Origin: Arenibacter sp. F20364
GTDB taxonomy: Bacteria > Bacteroidota > Bacteroidia > Flavobacteriales > Flavobacteriaceae
Assembly (NCBI RefSeq): GCF_023015905.1
Contig: NZ_JALKBD010000020.1
Coordinates: forward strand, 34,970-98,969
Length of the DNA stretch: 64,000 nt
Reading direction: 5' to 3'
In this document: one piece after another, positions 9,471-18,064 of the stretch
Layout: every line of letters starts with the position of its first letter
How positions within the stretch are numbered: the first letter of the stretch is position 1
The notes under the pieces: generated by a model
What the model was told of the DNA's origin: nothing
The model's input: the letters and a program-made list of their open reading frames with translations, nothing else
Databases searched by the model: none
Position numbers and translations under genes: made by a program

Positions 9471-10904
9471 GTGTACGCCATAGTTGAAACAGAAACCACA
9501 GGATTGAGGGGAGAGGACAACAGGATTACGGAAATCTGCATCCTGGTTCACGATGGAGAAAGTGTGGTGAAGGAATTCTCATCCTTGATAAATCCAGAAG
9601 TATCCATTAAGTACAGGGTATCCCGGCGTAATGGGATTAGTAATGATAAGGTGAACAACGCACCTAAATTCTATGAATTGGCAAAGGAAATTGTAGAACT
9701 CACCCAGGACTGTATTTTTATTTCACATCATGTCAATTTTAACTTTAACGGTATAAAAAATGAATTGGCATCTCTTGGGGGTGAATATAAACGCAAGAAG
9801 ATATCTACACTAAGATTGTCCCGAAAACTAATTCCCGGGCAACAAAGCTATAGTCTGGGGGCTATGTGCAACCATTTGGGCATTAATGCAGGTCATGTGC
9901 AAACCGCAAAGGACAAGGCGGAGGCAACGGTTGGCGTACTTGAAAAACTTTGGGCATTGGATACGAATGGGGTCTTTGGTTTTATGTTGGGGCCAAAATC
10001 GGGGCAGGCAGGTGTACCACCATTATGGCCTAGATCTGTAGTGACCTCCTTGCCGAACGTTACGGGAGTGTATTATTTTAAAAATGCCCAGGAAAAAATC
10101 ATTTATGTAGGCAAGGCCAAGGATATTAAACAACGGGTGTTGAGCCATCTCTACAGCAAGGCGCATAAAGAAATGCGACTGTGTTTTGAAACTGCCCATA
10201 TAGATTATACCCATACGGGAAGTGAGTTGGTGGCTTTATTGTTGGAATCCGATGAAATAAAAAAACACCTACCAAAATTCAATCGCGCTCAAAAACGAAT
10301 CGGATACCGATATGGGATAGGTGCAAGGATGGATAAAAACGGAATTACAAATCTGTTTTATGATCGATTGGGAAACATAAAATCACCTTTGGCCTGTTTT
10401 TACAACCAAGGGGAATGTAAGGCCTTTTTGGAGGAACTGTGCGAGAGCTATGGACTTTGTCCGCGGTTTTGCAGTCTACAGCATATTTCAGGGGCCTGTT
10501 TTCATTTTCATATAAAAAAATGCCATGGTATTTGTCGCGATTTGGAAACTGTGGAAGCCTACAATAAACGCGTTGAAAATGCCTTGATGCCTACAGCCGA
10601 TGATAATAATACTTACATAATCAAGACAGCTGGAAGAAAGGCGAATGAAAAATCGGTAATAGTTGTAGAAAATGGAGTGTACAAGGGTTATGGATATATT
10701 CCCGGGAAAAAAGTATTTGGGTCCTTTACGGAATATAATAAATACATTATTCCTATGGTGGATAACAATGATGTTCAAAAAATTCTTAGACGCTATTTAA
10801 GGAGATGGGGAGGGAAATCTATTTTAATAAATAACCCGGATGAAGTACCAATCCATAGTGAAGTTCCAAAGCTTCACCTAATATCTTATAAGCTTGAAGG
10901 TTAA
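9471..10904 (+). CDS. Exonuclease-like (DnaQ fold, apparently inactive) and GIY-YIG nuclease fusion
   Basis: The 477-residue protein starts at GTG; an in-frame TAA lies one codon upstream of it, so no earlier start is possible. Residues 1-160 have the DnaQ/Exo fold, but the DEDDh ligands look lost: E6 replaces the first Asp (ETETTG), N91 replaces the Asp of motif II, and Q144 and K149 sit where the His and Asp of motif III belong. Residues about 200-285 are a GIY-YIG domain that looks intact (GVYYF, IYVGKAKDIKQR, and the catalytic Glu in TGSELVALLLE), followed by a UvrC-like Cys-rich segment (CPRFCSLQ...CHGIC). The fold pair is known in Bacteroidota; the loss of exonuclease residues is the odd part. 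Confidence 0.85.
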   Translation: MYAIVETETTGLRGEDNRITEICILVHDGESVVKEFSSLINPEVSIKYRVSRRNGISNDKVNNAPKFYELAKEIVELTQDCIFISHHVNFNFNGIKNELASLGGEYKRKKISTLRLSRKLIPGQQSYSLGAMCNHLGINAGHVQTAKDKAEATVGVLEKLWALDTNGVFGFMLGPKSGQAGVPPLWPRSVVTSLPNVTGVYYFKNAQEKIIYVGKAKDIKQRVLSHLYSKAHKEMRLCFETAHIDYTHTGSELVALLLESDEIKKHLPKFNRAQKRIGYRYGIGARMDKNGITNLFYDRLGNIKSPLACFYNQGECKAFLEELCESYGLCPRFCSLQHISGACFHFHIKKCHGICRDLETVEAYNKRVENALMPTADDNNTYIIKTAGRKANEKSVIVVENGVYKGYGYIPGKKVFGSFTEYNKYIIPMVDNNDVQKILRRYLRRWGGKSILINNPDEVPIHSEVPKLHLISYKLEG

Positions 10905-11080
10905 TAGCTATTGGCTCAAGAAGCCTAATCTAAGTTTTTAGGAACGGAGGATCAATAAAATTTTAAAGTATATATTCCCTTGGGGTTTTACCCTTATTAA
11001 TTTCCCAATCTATTTGTTCATAACATCCCTTTCCATTTTTTAATTGATTACCTTACTTGTGATAACCAATAAATTAATCA

Positions 11081-12100
11081 ATGAAGGCCGTTTATTTGGT
11101 GAAATATGGCAAGTCTAATACTGCATTTGAAATTCGGGAAGTCGATACTCCAGAAGTATCGGATGATCAGGTGCTTATTAAGGTGGAAGCTTTCGGAATT
11201 AACTTTGCCGATGTCATGGCCAGGTTGGGACTTTATAAAGGGGCTCCACCATTACCTGCTTTGTTGGGATATGAGGTTGTTGGGCATGTTGAAAAATTTG
11301 GGAGCAATGTTCAGAATATAAAAGTGGGAGACCGTGTTAGCGCTATGACCCACTTTGGAGGGTATGCGGAATATGCCGTGGCCCAAAAGGAAGTAGCTTG
11401 CGTAATACCTGAATCCATGTCTGCAGGAACAGCCGTGGCCTTGGCTACACAATACACTACGGCTTATTTTTTATCCCATAATATGGCCAATATTCAAGAA
11501 GGGGATAAGGTACTTGTGCATGCTGCGGCCGGAGGTGTAGGAACCGCCTTGGTGCAAATGGCACTGCACAAAAAATGTCTTGTTTTTGGAACCTGCAGTT
11601 CTTCGGATAAAATAGACTACTTAAGGAAAAATGGGGTACATCATCCCATTAACTATTTGGAAAAGGATTTTGTATCCGAAATTAGGACGATACTGGGAAC
11701 AGGAGGATTGGATGTCATTTTTGACCCTGTTGGCGGTCTTTCTGTACGGAAGGGGTATAAACTGCTAGGAGCTGGAGGAAGATTGGTAAGCTATGGGGTT
11801 TCTTCTATGAACAGGACAAAATCGATTTTAGGAAAAATAAGAGTTTTGGCCCAATTTGGAATTTATCACCCACTTCAATTTTTGAGCAATTCCAGGGGGA
11901 TGATCGGGGTAAATATGCTTAAAATTGGGGAGGATAATCCAGAGAAGGTGGCCATTGCCATGAAGGCCGTTATCGCTATGGCCCAAGACGGCATTATTAA
12001 ACCCTTTATTGGTGCAGAGTTTGGAGTGGATCAAATGGCCGAGGCACATGAGTATTTGGAATCGAGAAAATCCATGGGTAAAATAGTGGTAAAATGGTAA
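11081..12100 (+). CDS. MDR superfamily NAD(P)H quinone oxidoreductase-like protein
   Basis: The 339-residue protein belongs to the medium-chain dehydrogenase/reductase superfamily. It has the GroES-like N-terminus (FGINFADVMARLG, PALLGYEVVG) without zinc-binding Cys residues, then a Rossmann domain with VHAAAGGVGTALVQMA. This combination fits quinone oxidoreductase or VAT-1-type enzymes. It is cytoplasmic. The next gene, an SDR oxidoreductase, starts 35 bp later across an octamer repeat, suggesting a two-gene operon that reduces related carbonyl or quinone substrates. Confidence 0.88.
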   Translation: MKAVYLVKYGKSNTAFEIREVDTPEVSDDQVLIKVEAFGINFADVMARLGLYKGAPPLPALLGYEVVGHVEKFGSNVQNIKVGDRVSAMTHFGGYAEYAVAQKEVACVIPESMSAGTAVALATQYTTAYFLSHNMANIQEGDKVLVHAAAGGVGTALVQMALHKKCLVFGTCSSSDKIDYLRKNGVHHPINYLEKDFVSEIRTILGTGGLDVIFDPVGGLSVRKGYKLLGAGGRLVSYGVSSMNRTKSILGKIRVLAQFGIYHPLQFLSNSRGMIGVNMLKIGEDNPEKVAIAMKAVIAMAQDGIIKPFIGAEFGVDQMAEAHEYLESRKSMGKIVVKW

Positions 12101-12111
12101 ATCGGAAGGAC

Positions 12112-12143
12112 ATGAAGACATGAAGACATGAAGACATGAAGAA
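12112..12143 (+). repeat. Four tandem octamers (ATGAAGAC) ending in the SDR start codon
   Basis: Three perfect copies of ATGAAGAC (12112-12119, 12120-12127, 12128-12135) are followed by ATGAAGAA (12136-12143), whose ATG opens the SDR gene. Each upstream ATG begins a three-codon frame (Met-Lys-Thr) that stops at a TGA overlapping the next ATG. The unit length is not a multiple of three, so changing the copy number alters leader spacing and the number of competing starts. Confidence 0.85.
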
Positions 12144-13014
12144 CCATTCATTAAAGGATAAGGTGGCTTTGGTAAGCGGATCTAGCATGGGCATAGGAAA
12201 GGCAATAGCCATTGAGTTGGCTCAAAGAGGTGCAAAAGTGGTCATGAACGGTCGGGAAAAGGATAGACTGGAAAATAGTCGCGAGGAATTGTCCTCAATG
12301 GGCTATGATGTAAAAGCTTTTATAGCAGACGTACGTCTTCCGGATCAATGTGCTTACCTTGTTGATGAAACCATTCGTGGCTATGGGCAGTTGGATATCT
12401 TGGTCAACAATGCAGGAATCAGTAGTAGGGGTTCCTTGGAGGAAATGGTCACTTCCAATTTTATCATGCTTATGGAGACTAATTTTAATGGCTCCGCCTA
12501 TCTCAGCAAATATGCCCTTGACCATTTAAAAAAGACTCGCGGACATGTAGTTTTTATTAATAGTGCCGGCGGTTTTAGGGGAATGCCCTATAATTCAGCC
12601 TATACCGCATCTAAATTGGCACAGGCGGCCCTAGTGGACGCTTTACGGATAGAGTGGTATGATTACGGTATCCATGTGGGAATTGCGCATGTTGGCTTTA
12701 CGGTTAACGATCCTGAAAAAAAAATACTGGATATAGATGGTTCATGGATCTATCTGCCGCAAAGAACAAATGTAAACTTGGCATCTCCACAATCCGTTGC
12801 CAAAAGCGTTTGTGATATGATCGGGAAAAGAAAAAAGAGAATTACGTTAACACGTTTGGGGGTTCTGGCCAATTTAATAGTCCGCTATTTTCCTATACTT
12901 ACCGAATGGATAGTATGGACAAATAGGGAAAAGATCAAGGAAGAATTTACTTTAATAGGGGGTGAAAAAGCGTATGAAAACACATCGCCCTCCATCTTTC
13001 CTAAGGAAGATTAG
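12136..13014 (+). CDS. SDR family oxidoreductase
   Basis: The 292-residue short-chain dehydrogenase has the NAD(P)-binding Gly motif in SGSSMGIGKAIA, the NNAG segment (LVNNAGIS), a catalytic Ser in FINSAGG and the YxxxK pair in YTASK. The NGREKDRL stretch after the second strand would contact the cofactor and suggests NADP. The C-terminal extension (about 240-292) is hydrophobic and may lie against the membrane. It follows the quinone oxidoreductase gene and its translation start lies within an octamer repeat. Confidence 0.9.
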   Translation: MKNHSLKDKVALVSGSSMGIGKAIAIELAQRGAKVVMNGREKDRLENSREELSSMGYDVKAFIADVRLPDQCAYLVDETIRGYGQLDILVNNAGISSRGSLEEMVTSNFIMLMETNFNGSAYLSKYALDHLKKTRGHVVFINSAGGFRGMPYNSAYTASKLAQAALVDALRIEWYDYGIHVGIAHVGFTVNDPEKKILDIDGSWIYLPQRTNVNLASPQSVAKSVCDMIGKRKKRITLTRLGVLANLIVRYFPILTEWIVWTNREKIKEEFTLIGGEKAYENTSPSIFPKED

Positions 13015-13062
13015 GCTTACATTATCATAAAAGATGTCCCTAAGCACGTAAAGGTCTCATAT

Positions 13063-13113
13063 GGTCAATCAACATCCTTTCCCAAAGTTGTTGGGAAAGG
13101 ATGTTGATTGACC
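13063..13113. terminator. Perfect 23-bp inverted repeat between convergent genes
   Basis: Arms 13063-13085 and 13091-13113 are perfect reverse complements separated by a 5-nt loop. The hairpin lies between the plus-strand SDR gene and the minus-strand cytochrome gene, where a bidirectional terminator is expected. There is only a short T-run after it on the plus side (CGTTTTAA). Confidence 0.8.
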
Positions 13114-13154
13114 CCCGTTTTAATGGAATTTTATTCAAAGTGTCTATTTAGATT

Positions 13155-13757
13155 CTATTTGGCTTCCAGTGCTTGAGGTGTGGATAGTATGGCCGCGGGC
13201 ACTATATTATCAATCGGTTTAATTGTTTTTAAATAGGCAAAAATAGCCTTAAGGTCCTCATTGGAAAAATTCCGATATTCGGTCCATGGCATAGGTGGTA
13301 ACAAAGGTCTTGTACCGTCCATTCCCTTGAATTTTCCTTCTTTTATTGCCTTTAAGAATTGGGCCTCGGACCAATTTCCGATTCCGGTTTCATCTGGGGT
13401 TAAATTAGCAGCAAAAGAGGTTCCCCAGGGCCCTACGGCGGCAGTAAGTCCCATGCTGAACAGCACATAAGATTTTGCAGTTTCCTTATCGTAAGGGGGT
13501 AGGTTCTCCTGGGAAGGATGCCCTGAGAGTCTTCTTTCTGGATCAACCTCAGGACCTCTGTCGGTCATGATTTTAGGGGAATGACAATCATTGCAACCTA
13601 CCGATGCAACCAATTGATGACCTCTCGTAACCTTGTCGCCTGCAGTTGTGGACTCTACTTTTGGTATTGCGGCTTTGGCAATTTCTTTTTGCTTGGGTGA
13701 ATTACAGGAAATATATATTATTCCCAACATGCTAAATACTAGATAACACTTTTTCAT
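13155..13757 (-). CDS. Cytochrome c lipoprotein
   Basis: The 200-residue protein has a lipoprotein signal with Cys18 in IYISCNS and a single c-type haem site CNDCH (C55-H59). A Pro-rich segment LLPPMPWTEY probably supplies the axial Met. It should be an electron carrier anchored to a membrane and facing the periplasm. It is separated from the ThuA operon by a 470-bp gap and a minus-strand terminator, so it is not obviously part of it. It could still serve as electron acceptor for the oxidoreductases there; that is inference only. Confidence 0.87.
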   Translation of the reverse strand: MKKCYLVFSMLGIIYISCNSPKQKEIAKAAIPKVESTTAGDKVTRGHQLVASVGCNDCHSPKIMTDRGPEVDPERRLSGHPSQENLPPYDKETAKSYVLFSMGLTAAVGPWGTSFAANLTPDETGIGNWSEAQFLKAIKEGKFKGMDGTRPLLPPMPWTEYRNFSNEDLKAIFAYLKTIKPIDNIVPAAILSTPQALEAK

Positions 13758-14173
13758 ATTTTTTGATTTATAAGTAAAAAACTCAGACTGTCTAGTAGTC
13801 CCAATGAAGTTGGATAAATAAGAACTTTGATATGTCGAGTACGAGGTCGACTCGTAATTTACAGATCTGGATTGTCCAGTCTTGTTATGGGATCAAAAAT
13901 CAACTTGGAATAGACCATGTATATTTGCACAGTGATAATCCAATTAAAAGGGAGCAAGGGGGGTGTTCTTTCTGAAGGTGACAATACATTAAGGATAATA
14001 ACCCTTATCAATATATTGGAATAGCGTTCTATATGGCGGCCTCTGTTAATGCCTAACAGACTAAAATTAATAAATATTTACATACAAAGTTGAAATATTT
14101 TATGGCGCTACATTAAAATGTTTTGACTTGGCGCAGGACGGGGTTGATGTTTGTTGGATAAGAAATAACAAAA
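13758..14173. other. Intergenic region of about 415 bp with no recognised feature
   Basis: This AT-rich stretch lies upstream of the cytochrome c gene and ends at the terminator of the ThuA operon. It should hold the cytochrome promoter. I found no exact -7 box, RNA gene or convincing small frame. Confidence 0.4.
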
Positions 14174-14201
14174 AAGCCAATAGAACAAATTCTATTGGCT
14201 T
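14174..14201 (-). terminator. Rho-independent terminator of the MFS/TIM/ThuA operon
   Basis: A 12-bp perfect stem (14174-14185 with 14190-14201) has a 4-nt loop. On the minus strand it is followed by a U-tract (the A-run at 14170-14175 on the plus strand). It lies just downstream of the minus-strand ThuA stop codon. Confidence 0.85.
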
Positions 14202-14227
14202 GGTAAAGATTGGTTGGTTAATTGGTA

Positions 14228-15349
14228 TTATTTAAAATCGGTTACTTTTAATTGTTTTTCATCCCAGTATTCGTCCTTTCTAAATTCATAATTAGTAGGA
14301 TCGTAGGAACCTACCAATTCTACGTTGGTCTGCGTTGGTACCGACAGATCAAGTGTCCAATACACTGCATTAACAACTAATCTTCTAGTTCCTTCAATAG
14401 TAAAATCTACCGCAGAAAAAGCTGTTGAGGTAAATACCTTTCCTTTTTTTCCACCTGGAATCTGATAGGTTTTTGTCCATGCCACAGGCATAAAAGGCGC
14501 ACTGACATCTTTTCCATTGTTGTTGGTTTTGGCCACTTCATCATCGCTAGGTCGCATGCCATAAAACATATCATTTTCGTCATATTCGCCCTTTCTGTTC
14601 ATAACCTTTCCAAGAATTATGGGCTGGGTATCCCCTGGCATCGGTAGGCGTACTTCATAAACGTCGGCGGAGGCCCAAACATCACCGTCAGCAATACTAT
14701 TGGTAATTCCGGTAGCTTTACCGGCTTCTACAACAATTCCCTTGGTACTTTGGTGTTTATGGTGCCCGTGATGGCTTACCCAATTTTCACCTAGAACAAG
14801 TCGACCAAATCCACCATTCCATTCTTCCAAATCCCCCTTATAGGAGTTTCCATAATGTTTATAATTGGAGACATCCTCATCTTTAAAATTAAAGGCATGT
14901 GTAGCCGTTCTAAGCCCAATTACAGGTTTACCAGCCATAAGATAATCATCAATGTGTTTCATTTGATCGTCTGGCAAAGCTCTAAACCTCGTAGAAATAA
15001 TCATTAGGTCCGCACTGTCAAGGGCTTCCAGGCCAGGGATGTTCTTAACGTAGTTTGCATCTATTATTCCTGGGTGGGCCGGATCCTGTGCAAACAACAC
15101 TGTACACTTAAAACCATGGTGATTGGATAATATTTTAGCCAATTGCGGCATGGACTCCTCGGATCGATATTCCTCGTCGCCAGAAATAAGGACAATATGC
15201 TTTGCATTCGTATCACCGCCTTCAAAAGTAAGCCATTGGACAGGTGTTTCTGAACTTACTACAGTTGCCATTTCTGTTGATTGGGCCTCTTTTTTCTCTT
15301 TACAGGCAAACATAAATAAGCAAACAAGGATAGGTAATAGATTTTTCAT
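14228..15349 (-). CDS. ThuA-like domain lipoprotein (first copy)
   Basis: The 373-residue version starts at MKNLLPILV, giving a clean lipoprotein signal with the lipobox Cys in LFMFACKEKK; the frame extends five codons further to 15364. The ThuA domain, which has a class I glutamine-amidotransferase-like fold, shows KHIVLISGDEEYRSEES, GLEALDSADLMI and VIGLRTATHAF. ThuA of Agrobacterium works with the oxidoreductase ThuB on 3-keto-disaccharides. This protein is exported, so it would act outside the cytoplasm. It is the last gene of a three-gene operon and is paralogous to the gene at 19260. Confidence 0.87.
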   Translation of the reverse strand: MKNLLPILVCLFMFACKEKKEAQSTEMATVVSSETPVQWLTFEGGDTNAKHIVLISGDEEYRSEESMPQLAKILSNHHGFKCTVLFAQDPAHPGIIDANYVKNIPGLEALDSADLMIISTRFRALPDDQMKHIDDYLMAGKPVIGLRTATHAFNFKDEDVSNYKHYGNSYKGDLEEWNGGFGRLVLGENWVSHHGHHKHQSTKGIVVEAGKATGITNSIADGDVWASADVYEVRLPMPGDTQPIILGKVMNRKGEYDENDMFYGMRPSDDEVAKTNNNGKDVSAPFMPVAWTKTYQIPGGKKGKVFTSTAFSAVDFTIEGTRRLVVNAVYWTLDLSVPTQTNVELVGSYDPTNYEFRKDEYWDEKQLKVTDFK

Positions 15350-15396
15350 TGGATAATTTTTCATTATTTCATATTGGATAAATGGAACAGGATGTA

Positions 15397-16239
15397 TTAT
15401 TTAATACCCATTCCTTCTTTGATCAACTTTAAGCCTTTGGTATAGATTTCTTCTGAAGGAGAATAATCCCGCCATACATTAATGGCATTGGCAAACTCCG
15501 GAATAATGGTGCTAAAAGCCTCTATGGTCAACCAACCGTCATATTTTATCTCTTTCAAGGCGGCAAAGACTTCATGCCAATGCACTTGTCCACTTCCGGG
15601 CGTACCCCTATCGTTCTCGCTGATATGCACGTGCTTTAAATGGTGAGCGATGGTCCTAATGGCTTGGCCCTGACTTTTTTCTTCAATATTGGCATGGTGT
15701 GTATCGAACATTGCGCCTAAATTGGGATGGTTTACCTGCTGGACCATACTGCCAAGGTCTGCCATAGTGTTGTATAGGTAACATTCAAATCTGTTCACGG
15801 CTTCAGGAGTAAGCATAATATTAGCTTTTTGGGCATATTCGGCCGCTTTATAAAGCATCTCATTGCTCCACTGTTTTTCCTGTAGTGTAGGTGGTTGGCG
15901 TGTAAATAGGGCAAAGGTGGAATGAAAAGGACCGCATATCACTTCAACATTGGCCGCTGCGGCCATATCAATGGTCCACTTCAATTGATCCAAGCCTGCT
16001 TCCCTAGTCTTTTGATCGGGGCTCGCAATATTTTGTTCTGGTGATAATGCACCAACAGCAGTTACCCCCATATTGATATTGGAGAAATGATTGCCCAATT
16101 TGCTATAGTGCTTTTCATCCCCCTCACCTAAAAACAATTCAATACCATCGTAACCTGTTTTTTTTAGGGTATCAACAATATCAAAGTGTTGCTCTGTGAC
16201 ATGGTTAGTCCAGAGCAACATATTCATTCCAATTTTCAT
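15397..16239 (-). CDS. TIM-barrel sugar isomerase/epimerase (hydroxypyruvate-isomerase-like)
   Basis: The 280-residue cytoplasmic protein belongs to the xylose-isomerase-like TIM-barrel family. It has GYDGIELFLGEGDE near the N-terminus and metal-ligand segments typical of the family: LTPEAVNRFE, GAMFDTHHANIEE, HVHISENDRGTPGSG and LTIEAFS. These Glu, Asp and His residues would bind a divalent metal. The short N-terminal sequence MKIGMNMLLWTNHV is characteristic of sugar 3-epimerase-like members. It lies between the MFS transporter (19 bp upstream) and the ThuA gene in the same operon. Confidence 0.85.
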   Translation of the reverse strand: MKIGMNMLLWTNHVTEQHFDIVDTLKKTGYDGIELFLGEGDEKHYSKLGNHFSNINMGVTAVGALSPEQNIASPDQKTREAGLDQLKWTIDMAAAANVEVICGPFHSTFALFTRQPPTLQEKQWSNEMLYKAAEYAQKANIMLTPEAVNRFECYLYNTMADLGSMVQQVNHPNLGAMFDTHHANIEEKSQGQAIRTIAHHLKHVHISENDRGTPGSGQVHWHEVFAALKEIKYDGWLTIEAFSTIIPEFANAINVWRDYSPSEEIYTKGLKLIKEGMGIK

Positions 16240-16258
16240 GCTTTATTATTATGAATTT

Positions 16259-17527
16259 TTAATAGTCTGTTACAGGTTGACCACTTGTAGCTTCAGCGGC
16301 ATTGGTGCTTTTTCGTTTTTTGACCCAAAACCACAGTATGGTAAATAGGACGATCAAAATAGCGGGAAAGGCAACCATAGTTCCCAATGTGGCCTGTCCG
16401 GAAACAAGTTCCAATTCATCGCCTGTAAATCCTGCGGCAGCTGCTTCGGCTTTGTCGGCATCGATCCATCCACCAATAATAGGTTGGAATATGGAGGAGG
16501 AGAACATACCTACCGCTCCAATAATGGACATTCCCAAGGCACCACTTTTTGGTATTTTATCAGCAATAAATCCAATCATATTTGGCCAGAAATAGGCTAT
16601 TCCCAGTGCAAAAAAGATGGCCGCAACATAGGCCATGGTTCCAGTTTGGGTGCTGAAAAGATAGATTCCTATTGTGGCTAAAACAGCTGAGCCCAAAAGT
16701 ACTCCAGTTTGATCGAATTTGTGAACTACCTCACCGCCAAAATAACGGGCTACTGCCATTAGTCCAGTTACCAGGGCCAAAATAATCATAGGTTCTGCAC
16801 CGCTCTTGGCCAAGATTAGCCCCACCCATTGTTGTGGGCCAAATTCAGATATAGCGGTCAAAGACATACAAACTATCATAAATATGAATAAGGGGGAGAC
16901 CATGGCTTTTAAATTACCACTAAGTGTGGCAGCTGCTTCAATTTTAGCTTTTGGCCAGGATTGTCCAAAGTACAAATAAGCGTAGATCAAGGTCGGAATC
17001 ATTATAACCCATATTTGTGTCTCCCAACTTAAGCCTGCATCGGTCATAAATTTGGATACAAGACTACCGATTACAATACCTCCAGGGAACCACATGTGGA
17101 AACGGTTCATCATTCTGCTCATCCTTGTGCCTGAGTAGGCGTCGGCAATCATCGGGTTACAAGCGGCTTCGGTACATCCGTTGCCCAGACCGATCAATAG
17201 GGTGGAAATAAGCAAGCCCACATAACTGCCAGAATAAATGGTTAAAATAATTCCCAAAGCGTGTGCAAAAAATGCAAACTGCATAATGGCCTTTCCGCCT
17301 ACCTTATGGTAAATCAATCCTCCGATAACCATGGATATCGGAAAACCGAAAAACCACATTGAATTAATAAATCCCAGTTGTTCGGCGCTTAAACTTAGTT
17401 CTTCTCCTAGCTGCGGGAGGATCCCGGCTCTAATGCTAAAAGAAAATGCGGTGGTAATTAATGCAAAACAGCTTCCGTAAAAGAGCCTATTGGCATTAGT
17501 TTTTTGTTGATCATTTGAATTTTCCAT
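16259..17527 (-). CDS. MFS transporter, probably sugar or related small solute
   Basis: The 422-residue protein has about twelve hydrophobic segments and the MFS motif region between TM2 and TM3 (GGLIYHKVGGK). It begins with a short polar N-terminus and ends in a charged tail (WVKKRKS). As the first gene of the MFS/isomerase/ThuA operon it most likely brings the pathway substrate, or an intermediate made in the periplasm, into the cytoplasm. No SusC/SusD pair is present, which fits a small substrate. The leader from the inferred start site is about 210 nt. Confidence 0.87.
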   Translation of the reverse strand: MENSNDQQKTNANRLFYGSCFALITTAFSFSIRAGILPQLGEELSLSAEQLGFINSMWFFGFPISMVIGGLIYHKVGGKAIMQFAFFAHALGIILTIYSGSYVGLLISTLLIGLGNGCTEAACNPMIADAYSGTRMSRMMNRFHMWFPGGIVIGSLVSKFMTDAGLSWETQIWVIMIPTLIYAYLYFGQSWPKAKIEAAATLSGNLKAMVSPLFIFMIVCMSLTAISEFGPQQWVGLILAKSGAEPMIILALVTGLMAVARYFGGEVVHKFDQTGVLLGSAVLATIGIYLFSTQTGTMAYVAAIFFALGIAYFWPNMIGFIADKIPKSGALGMSIIGAVGMFSSSIFQPIIGGWIDADKAEAAAAGFTGDELELVSGQATLGTMVAFPAILIVLFTILWFWVKKRKSTNAAEATSGQPVTDY

Positions 17528-17743
17528 TGGTTGTAATAGATTTTTAATTAGATGGTGTATTATTTAATTTTTGATTTCAGCGTATAAGTTTAATCTCTTT
17601 TTTACAATAATCATAATTTATTTTTAATTGTTTTGTCAAATAGGAAAATAATGACTGACTATTTTGCGCTTTTATTACTGGTCTCCAATCTATTTGTCCA
17701 CAGCAATTTTAGGAACCTTTCGATTTTAAAAATTAAAAGCTGA

Positions 17744-17751
17744 TAAATTTA
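17744..17751 (-). promoter_or_regulatory. Probable -7 box of the MFS operon
   Basis: The minus strand reads TAAATTTA, one base from TAnnTTTG. It starts exactly 39 nt from the start of the upstream 14-bp motif, the same spacing seen on the plus side. No -33 TTG is visible, which fits activator dependence. Confidence 0.5.
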
Positions 17752-17776
17752 AACTTTAAAGGTTTTTAAAAGTTCC

Positions 17777-17822
17777 TATATCATACTAAATGGTGGTACT
17801 TTTTTGTCTTTAGTATAATATA
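17777..17822. promoter_or_regulatory. Inverted pair of a 14-bp operator motif
   Basis: TATATNNTACTAAA (17777-17790) and its reverse complement TTTAGTANNATATA (17809-17822) face each other across 18 bp, with centres 32 bp apart, about three helical turns. A third copy is at 19004-19017, on the other side of the AraC-type gene. I infer that they are binding sites for that regulator. Confidence 0.6.
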
Positions 17823-18064
17823 CATTCCTCGACCTTGAGTGCTAATTGTTTTATACCTTAATATATGTATATTAAATAGGGACGTACTATTTTGATTTTT
17901 GTAGAGAAGAGGAGGTGTTCATTAGGGGGAGGATAAAATATGCTTATAATTTCAGTTTTAATCAATGATAAATTTGGCAGGATAGGCTGTTCTTGGGTGT
18001 TCTGGTATCACCTCTAATAAAATAAATGGCAGAGTTCGGCTTTGTTTCCAATATATTTACAAAA

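Larger units (their letters stand above)
17528..18064. other. Regulatory intergenic region upstream of the MFS operon
   Basis: This 537-bp AT-rich gap lies between the MFS start codon and the araC-like stop codon. It contains an inverted pair of a 14-bp motif (17777-17822) and a -7-like box (17744-17751), listed separately. The remaining portion, roughly 17830-18064, shows no coding frame or RNA gene that I can support. Confidence 0.5.
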
